Part shown: piece after piece, positions 6,991 to 10,782 of the stretch | How the letters are laid out: every line of letters starts with the position of its first letter | Position numbering within the stretch: the first letter of the stretch is position 1 | Source of the DNA: JBHJGO01 sp050331715 | GTDB taxonomy: Bacteria > Cyanobacteriota > Cyanobacteriia > Cyanobacteriales > Microcoleaceae | DNA: 10,782 nucleotides | Assembly (NCBI GenBank): GCA_050331715.1 | Contig: JBHJGO010000035.1 | Coordinates: forward strand, 1-10,782 | Direction of reading: 5' to 3' | Made by a program: the position numbers and the translations under genes | The notes under the pieces: model-generated | The model's database searches: none | Told to the model about the DNA's origin: nothing | Seen by the model: only the letters and a program-made list of their open reading frames with translations

Positions 6991-7191
6991 CTAACCATCG
7001 GGAAATTGCCAACATCGAATTCTCTCGATATCCTTGCTTCCACAGTGAGAGCAAATTGATTTCTCACCTGAATCAACCCACTCATAGCCACAGCTTTGGC
7101 AATGGGAGAGAATGTTATTTTGATCGGCAATCTGAACTTTAGCTTGCCAGGCTTTAACGAGTGATTGAGGAGAGTTAGGATCTTGATGCAT
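6991..7191 (-). CDS. small zinc-ribbon protein, conserved hypothetical
   Basis: A 66-residue protein. After a polar N-terminus of about 30 residues come two CxxC pairs, CQSC (31-34) and CSHC (47-50), separated by 12 residues (GYEWVDSGEKSI), then a tail that includes RCWQFPDG. The pairs fit a zinc ribbon of the rubredoxin/RNA-polymerase-subunit type. Such small proteins may bind nucleic acid or protein, but this one has no known function that I can name. ATG 7191 has no ribosome site. An overlapping frame on the same strand is longer but lacks the cysteine pattern, so I take this frame as the gene. It lies upstream of rph and may share its transcript, although the 145-base gap leaves this open. 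Confidence 0.7.
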   Translation of the reverse strand: MHQDPNSPQSLVKAWQAKVQIADQNNILSHCQSCGYEWVDSGEKSICSHCGSKDIERIRCWQFPDG

Positions 7192-7265
7192 TGTAAATAA
7201 AGCAAAAAATTGAATTACCTGTTGCCAGTATTCTATTAAAACTTTCTGTCAGACCTTCTCTGCTC

Positions 7266-7381
7266 TATAGCAGTCCCAAATCAATCATAAAAAAAAGGAA
7301 AGGGATTTGGGGACTATGTCCCTAAGAAGGGAGCACCGCCCCCTTCACCCCTACTTCACAAATCATTTGTGATTGCTGTAG
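7266..7381. repeat. dispersed palindromic repeat, copy B (MITE-like)
   Basis: About 116 bases, related to copy A. The left end TAGCAGTCCCAAATCAATCA (7268-7287) differs from copy A at only two of 20 positions. AAAGGGATTTGGGG (7299-7312) and the right end from 7347, including CACAAATCATTTGTG (7357-7371) and ATTGCTGTA, also match. The centre differs: the simple 12-bp stem is replaced by two short hairpins, GGGAC/GTCCC (7310-7322) and GAAGGG/CCCTTC (7326-7346). It fills most of the gap between the deaminase gene and the zinc-ribbon gene. Confidence 0.75.
7288..7322 (-). terminator. possible terminator of the dut-deaminase operon within repeat copy B
   Basis: On the minus strand, GGGAC-ATA-GTCCC is followed by CAAATCCCTTTCC and then a run of eight T. 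The stem is short and the T-run is not adjacent, so this is a weak call. The larger GAAGGG hairpin upstream may help. Confidence 0.35.
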
Positions 7382-7481
7382 TAGTTTGTCAGACTCAAAC
7401 TTGCGGGTAGTGTTAGTGGACTGTCTGAATTGCTGCCTACAGAAAAATGGCGGCATATACACAACCCACATTGACAGACTG

Positions 7482-8048
7482 CTAGGAAGAAGCATTTAAA
7501 ATTGAAGTTGGATGCAGCAAAAAATCTGACGCCCTTTGGACAATAGCTTCAGACAAGGAGATTTGTTGTAAGCTGACCAATCCATCCTGAATAAATAAAT
7601 CCCGAACTATTGCCTTGTCCCCCGCATTAAAATCTGTTTCGTAATAGACTTGCTTGATCCCGGCTGAGATAATCAGTTTTAAACAGGACAAACAGGGTTC
7701 TAAGGTGACATAGATGCTAGCTCCACCGCAGGAAATTCCGTGTTTAGCAGCCTGGGCGATCGCATTTGCCTCAGCATGAACAGCCCGAGAGGGTAAACCT
7801 ACACTGGCATCACAACTGGGGAGTCCCGGATAACAATATCCCTGGGTGGTGCAGTGGACTGATCCGGAGGGTGAACCGTTATACCCCGTCGCCAGCACCT
7901 GACGGTCTTTCACAATCACCGCTCCGACGGGAAAGGCTAGGCAGGTGGAGCGGGTTGCAGCCAGCTTGGCCATCATCAGAAAGTACTCATCCCAGGTGGG
8001 TCTGGGAGCAGGCTCATAGGTTGAGATCAAGTCATCCATCATTACCAT
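7482..8048 (-). CDS. dCMP deaminase (ComEB-like deoxycytidylate deaminase)
   Basis: Converts dCMP to dUMP, the substrate for thymidylate synthesis. The 188-residue product has the cytidine/deoxycytidylate deaminase fold. Zinc and catalytic residues are complete: HAE (His91, Glu93) and PCLSC (Cys119, Cys122). Upstream features typical of dCMP deaminases are the WDEYFLMMA start of the domain (19-27), VGAVIVKD (41-48), ATGYNGSPSG (53-62) and the Cys-rich CTTQGYCYPGLPSC (66-79). The start at 8048 lies one base after the dut stop (8050-8052), so the two are tightly coupled. ATG 8042 and ATG 8039 are alternative starts. With dut and the divergent thyX it forms a dTMP-supply cluster. The last 20 residues are poorly conserved tail. 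Confidence 0.92.
   Translation of the reverse strand: MVMMDDLISTYEPAPRPTWDEYFLMMAKLAATRSTCLAFPVGAVIVKDRQVLATGYNGSPSGSVHCTTQGYCYPGLPSCDASVGLPSRAVHAEANAIAQAAKHGISCGGASIYVTLEPCLSCLKLIISAGIKQVYYETDFNAGDKAIVRDLFIQDGLVSLQQISLSEAIVQRASDFLLHPTSILNASS
7756..7763. repeat. HIP1 octamer GCGATCGC
   Basis: A copy of the cyanobacterial highly iterated palindrome, inside the dCMP deaminase gene. Confidence 0.85.
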
Positions 8049-8049
8049 A

Positions 8050-8514
8050 TTAGTTACGATTCCCAGTTAGACCGACTTCACTAGAACCCATCCCTGTCGA
8101 ACCAAATCCCCCCACTCCACGGGTTGTTCCAGTAAGTGCTTCGACTTCTTCAATGTCAACCCGCAGCACTGACGCAATTACGAGTTGAGCAATTTTCATG
8201 CCCTTTTTGACCTGGAATTCCTGTTTGCCATGATTGATCAGAATCACCCCGATTTCTCCCCGATAGCCCGCATCAATTGTGCCAGGAGTGTTGAGGACAG
8301 TAATTTGATGTTTGAGGGCTAGTCCACTGCGGGGCCGAACCTGGGCTTCCGTGGCTGCGGGCAGTTCAATCGCAATTCCAGTAGGAACCAATTGGCTTTC
8401 ACCGGGCTGAATCGTCAGGTCTGCGACTGAAAACAAATCTAGCCCTGCGTCCCCTGCATGGGCATATTGGGGTAAAATTGCGTCCGGATTAGATTTGAGA
8501 ACTTTTAATTGCAT
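8050..8514 (-). CDS. dut: deoxyuridine 5'-triphosphate nucleotidohydrolase (dUTPase)
   Basis: Hydrolyses dUTP to dUMP and pyrophosphate, which keeps uracil out of DNA and feeds thymidylate synthesis; the enzyme is a homotrimer. The 154-residue product shows all five dUTPase motifs in order: AGDAGLDL (20-27), PRSGLA (61-66), GTIDAGYRGEI (78-88, with catalytic Asp81 and Tyr84), KGMKIAQLV (104-112), and the mobile C-terminal RGVGGFGSTG (132-141). About 13 residues follow motif 5. ATG 8514 gives the family N-terminus MQLKVLK; the ribosome site is weak. It is first in a minus-strand pair with the dCMP deaminase gene, one base apart, and shares a 233-base upstream region with thyX. Confidence 0.97.
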   Translation of the reverse strand: MQLKVLKSNPDAILPQYAHAGDAGLDLFSVADLTIQPGESQLVPTGIAIELPAATEAQVRPRSGLALKHQITVLNTPGTIDAGYRGEIGVILINHGKQEFQVKKGMKIAQLVIASVLRVDIEEVEALTGTTRGVGGFGSTGMGSSEVGLTGNRN

Positions 8515-8661
8515 TCGGGATTCCAGCTTTTGTATTCAACTCAACAATCTGACCTGAGCCGTTCGTTCAATTGCCCACCAGCTCAAGCAAAACTAACCAG
8601 ACAATATTTTACTGTTCATTAAGAATAATCGTAGATTGTTTTATGATTAATTTATGATGCG

Positions 8662-8677
8662 GTTTGACCGCTCAAAC
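8662..8677. promoter_or_regulatory. inverted repeat in the dut-thyX divergent region
   Basis: GTTTGA-CCGC-TCAAAC is a perfect 6-bp inverted repeat 70 bases before thyX. It lies just after two TATGAT hexamers (8642-8647 and 8653-8658) that could be -10 boxes for thyX; TTAAGA at 8619-8624 is spaced 17 bases from the first. It may be a regulator site or chance. No promoter for dut could be assigned. Confidence 0.35.
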
Positions 8678-8747
8678 TCTGGCGTAGATCGTTACAATTA
8701 GTAGCCTGGGAAATTTATTTCGATGACCGTCATTCTATTAAGTAACG

Positions 8748-9512
8748 ATGTCTCAAACAACCGTATCTCAAGTGACTACAAATTCAATGGAAATGGCTCA
8801 AACAAAGGCTTGGTCTGACCCGCTTCAAGACGGGAAAAGCAGAATTGAGTTGATCAACTCAATGGGCAGTGATTTAGATGTCGTTAATGATGCCAGGGCC
8901 ATTTTTGAAAAGGTTTCTCAGGAACTCACTGACAAAGATATTAAGTTGATTAAATATCTGATTAAACATGAGCATACCAGCCCGTTTCGGGGGGTTGTGT
9001 TTAAATTCAAAATCAAGGCCCCTTTATTCGTCTGCCGTCAATGGTGGAAACACGTAATTGCCAGCAATCATAACGATGAGCAACTCGGCTGGAATGAAAA
9101 GAGTTTTCGCTACGTTTCAATTGATGATAGCGACGATTTCTATGTCCCCCAAACATTCCGGCAGCAAGCCAAGAGCAATAAACAGGCCACCGAAGGCGCA
9201 ATCGACGTAGCAGCCCATCAAAAAGCGCTGGAAATCTACACCCGCCAGTGCCACGAAAGCTATGCAGCCTATCGACAGCTTCTAGAGCTGGGGGTGGGTC
9301 GGGAACAGGCGCGGGGTGTACTTGTACCGTCCGTCTATACATCCTGGGTGTGGACAGTGTCCCTGCAAGCCCTACTCCACTTCATTCGACTGCGCCTGGG
9401 TTCAGGAGCTCAAAATGAAATCGTGGCCTATGCTGAAGAAATTCTGCATTTGATCAACCCAATCGTGCCTCAGTGTATCGAGGCGTGGCAGGAAGTGAAT
9501 CACGAAGGCTGA
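8748..9512 (+). CDS. thyX: flavin-dependent thymidylate synthase ThyX
   Basis: Makes dTMP from dUMP with methylene-tetrahydrofolate and reduced FAD; tetrameric, cytoplasmic. The 254-residue product matches the family from about residue 31 on: ELINSMGSDLDVV, the HEHTSPF segment (74-80), FVCRQWW (94-100), NEKSFRY (116-122), REQARGVL (185-192) and the C-terminal LLHFIRLRLGSGAQNEI (209-225). The usual ThyX signature RHR-x7-S is altered: Lys101-His102-Val103 stands where RHR is expected, and the loop before NEKS is about eight residues longer. Such variants seem to exist in the family, so activity is likely. ATG 8748 has no ribosome site; ATG 8787 or 8793 (Met14, Met16) could also be the start, since the first 20 residues are unlike the family. 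thyX is divergent from dut and the deaminase, and ends one base from the HEAT-repeat gene on the other strand. Confidence 0.9.
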   Translation: MSQTTVSQVTTNSMEMAQTKAWSDPLQDGKSRIELINSMGSDLDVVNDARAIFEKVSQELTDKDIKLIKYLIKHEHTSPFRGVVFKFKIKAPLFVCRQWWKHVIASNHNDEQLGWNEKSFRYVSIDDSDDFYVPQTFRQQAKSNKQATEGAIDVAAHQKALEIYTRQCHESYAAYRQLLELGVGREQARGVLVPSVYTSWVWTVSLQALLHFIRLRLGSGAQNEIVAYAEEILHLINPIVPQCIEAWQEVNHEG

Positions 9513-9513
9513 C

Positions 9514-10218
9514 CTACGGTGAACTTGGCGCCAATTTTTCCAGAGAATATTGCGCTGCTTGGGCCACTTGACGATTGCTGTCTTTAGCCAAGTAATTCAG
9601 AGCGGCAATACTTTTTTCACTGGGAAGATTGCCCAGGGCATTGGCCAGGCTCTGACGCACTAGCCAGTCTGATGCTTGAGCAAAATTCAAAATCTGATCC
9701 AGGGCCGTCAAATCTCCAATCTCTCCCAGGGCCGCAATCGCCCCCTGCTGAATCACGATTTCTTCACTCTCCAGGGCTTGAATCAGGACATCATGGGCCC
9801 GCGAATCCCGAAGATTTCCCAGGGAAACCGCCGCACTAAACCGCACTAGCCAATCTGTATCTTCGTAAAATGCCCGAACGAGCGGTTCAAAGGCCCGACC
9901 GTCCTCCAAATACCCTAAAGCCCCGGCTGCGTCGGCTCGAATGCCATAGTCCGGGTCACTCTGCAATAAATTCAGCAGAATTGGATAGGATTCCTCCGTC
10001 GGTTTTAGGCCCAAGGCGAAGATCGCCATAGACCGAATTGGCCCATTTTGATCGTAGAGAACTTTCTTAATCAGGGGAACCGCATCTGTGGGCGAAACAT
10101 CTCTCAGGGCAACCAGGGCCAACATCCGATCACGGGAGTTTTTGCTATCAAGCTGAGCGGAAATTTCTTCTAAATTGGGTTCTAGGTTGGGAATATTATT
10201 CATGGAAGACTCAGTCAT
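9514..10218 (-). CDS. HEAT-repeat protein, NblB-like (phycobilisome degradation/lyase-like family)
   Basis: A 234-residue alpha-solenoid protein. About seven HEAT/PBS-lyase repeats of roughly 31 residues run from residue 15 to 232, each with a pattern such as VRxxAAxALGxL (for example IRADAAGALGYL at 93-104 and VRFSAAVSLGNL at 125-136). The set resembles cyanobacterial NblB and the CpcE/CpcF lyase subunits, which bind bilins or phycobiliproteins. The DTDWLVRFSAAVSLGNL segment (120-136) is what I recall as strongly conserved in NblB-type proteins. NblB takes part in pigment turnover in starvation or in tetrapyrrole balance. The family has several paralogues, so I give no symbol. ATG 10218 has AAGG four bases upstream; Met6 (10203) is an alternative. 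A promoter-like TATAAT lies about 100 bases upstream. Confidence 0.85.
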   Translation of the reverse strand: MTESSMNNIPNLEPNLEEISAQLDSKNSRDRMLALVALRDVSPTDAVPLIKKVLYDQNGPIRSMAIFALGLKPTEESYPILLNLLQSDPDYGIRADAAGALGYLEDGRAFEPLVRAFYEDTDWLVRFSAAVSLGNLRDSRAHDVLIQALESEEIVIQQGAIAALGEIGDLTALDQILNFAQASDWLVRQSLANALGNLPSEKSIAALNYLAKDSNRQVAQAAQYSLEKLAPSSP

Positions 10219-10303
10219 TTACCTTGAAGGTCGTTGTTGTTTATTAAAGTTTGGATTGAATTCCTGTACAGCAGGTCGCTACTGGCCCATTGTGCGGTTT
10301 GCA

Positions 10304-10325
10304 ATCTCTAATCGATTATAGAGAT
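10304..10325 (-). promoter_or_regulatory. HEAT-gene -10 box within an inverted repeat
   Basis: On the minus strand a perfect TATAAT lies at 10320-10315; the best -35 (AGATTG, 16-base spacing) is weak. The box overlaps the inverted repeat ATCTCTA (10304-10310) with TAGAGAT (10319-10325), 8 bases apart. A regulator bound here would cover the -10. The leader would be about 90 bases. Confidence 0.45.
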
Positions 10326-10417
10326 GAAATGAAAATCAATCTGGGCGGGAATCCGATAGACATGGGAGTAGATTGACCCGCTGGCTGATTGAATTTCAGT
10401 GTGCTAGAAATTAGGAT

Positions 10418-10782
10418 GAACCCTTTGTATCGCCACATTCTCTATTCGCTTTGAAACAAGCAATTGATCGGAATCCTCCAATTGTGACACCAGAGACTTC
10501 TCTCTTAGAGGTGCTGAGTTTGATGTGTCAAGCTACACAGGACGTCTCATCAACAGCGCTTGTCTCCTCCTCAGAATCAGCTAATCACGACACTGAATTG
10601 CCATCGAACGGGTCAGTTCCACAGAAAAGTCGAATCAGTTACGTTTTAGTCGTGACCTCCGAGCACGAATCTCAAGTCAGTGTGACTCAATCTTACGAAT
10701 CTAAATTTGATGAATCCAAGGCCCTGACTGAAATTCCAACTGCTCTAGAGTCTGTGTCTAGCGATTCGTGTTTAGCTACAGC
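10418..10782 (+). CDS. N-terminal part of a CBS-domain signalling protein (partial, start uncertain)
   Basis: A frame open from the TAG at 10412 to the window edge. It encodes ALKQAIDRNPPIVTPETSLL and continues EVLSLMCQA, the typical first helix and strand of a CBS domain as found at the front of cyanobacterial sensor kinases and GGDEF proteins. ISYVLVV (about 10639-10659) is the next CBS strand. Between and after these lie Ser/Thr/Glu-rich stretches (about 10550-10630 and from 10660 on) longer than usual in the domain. No ATG precedes the conserved part in this frame; TTG 10451 is the only evident start, and ATG 10535 falls inside the domain. An ATG at 10416 lies in another frame that stops at 10452, so either TTG is used or one base is missing near the start. 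The rest of the protein lies outside the window, so its output domain is unknown. Confidence 0.6.

Noticed and set aside
6966..7205. Minus-strand 79-codon frame overlapping the zinc-ribbon gene
   Set aside because: Longer than the chosen frame but without cysteine pairs or recognisable features.
7240..7480. Several TGTCAGAC / GACAGAC / CTGTCTG motifs on both sides of repeat copy B
   Set aside because: Short 7-8 base matches in different orientations and irregular spacing; could not be told from chance, and not a clear target duplication.
9013..9342. Minus-strand 109-codon frame within thyX
   Set aside because: Arg/Pro-rich shadow of a clearly coding ThyX region.

Overview
The window looks like chromosomal DNA of a photosynthetic cyanobacterium, probably filamentous and Leptolyngbya-like. 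That lineage guess rests on gene content only. The evidence for a cyanobacterium is a chlL gene for light-independent chlorophyll synthesis followed by the small DUF5331-type gene that accompanies it in this phylum, three GCGATCGC (HIP1) octamers, an NblB-like HEAT-repeat protein, and mostly weak or absent Shine-Dalgarno sites. No rRNA, tRNA, CRISPR array, transposase or prophage gene was seen.

Layout. (1) Positions 1-1487, minus strand: chlL, then the DUF5331-type gene, which runs off the left edge in an acidic DDDLGG-type repeat. (2) 1488-1974: a long AT-rich divergent spacer. (3) 1975-3406, plus strand: a TetR-family repressor gene and a short-chain dehydrogenase (SDR) gene. Each is preceded by a near-identical palindromic box (TTGACCAATYGGTT), which suggests one autoregulated switch, closed by a strong terminator. 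(4) 3492-5929, plus strand: a NodB-fold deacetylase-like protein with an unusual metal-site motif, then a B12-binding radical SAM protein of the DUF4070 (HpnP-like) group. (5) 6011-7381: two copies of a dispersed palindromic, MITE-like repeat flank rph (RNase PH) and a small zinc-ribbon gene on the minus strand. (6) 7482-9512: a thymidylate-supply cluster. dut and a dCMP deaminase gene form a minus-strand pair, and thyX is divergent from them. Together the three encode dCMP to dUMP, dUTP to dUMP and dUMP to dTMP. (7) 9514-10218, minus strand: the NblB-like HEAT-repeat gene, one base from the thyX stop, with a TATAAT box inside an inverted repeat upstream. (8) From about 10418 to the right edge: an open plus-strand frame that starts like a CBS-domain signalling protein, with an uncertain start.

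Most of the window is ordinary cyanobacterial housekeeping DNA. The best leads are the TetR/SDR operator pair, the deacetylase and radical SAM pair, the repeat family that seems to serve as terminators, the non-canonical signature of ThyX, and the acidic tail of the DUF5331 protein. I found no clear case of an entirely new system.
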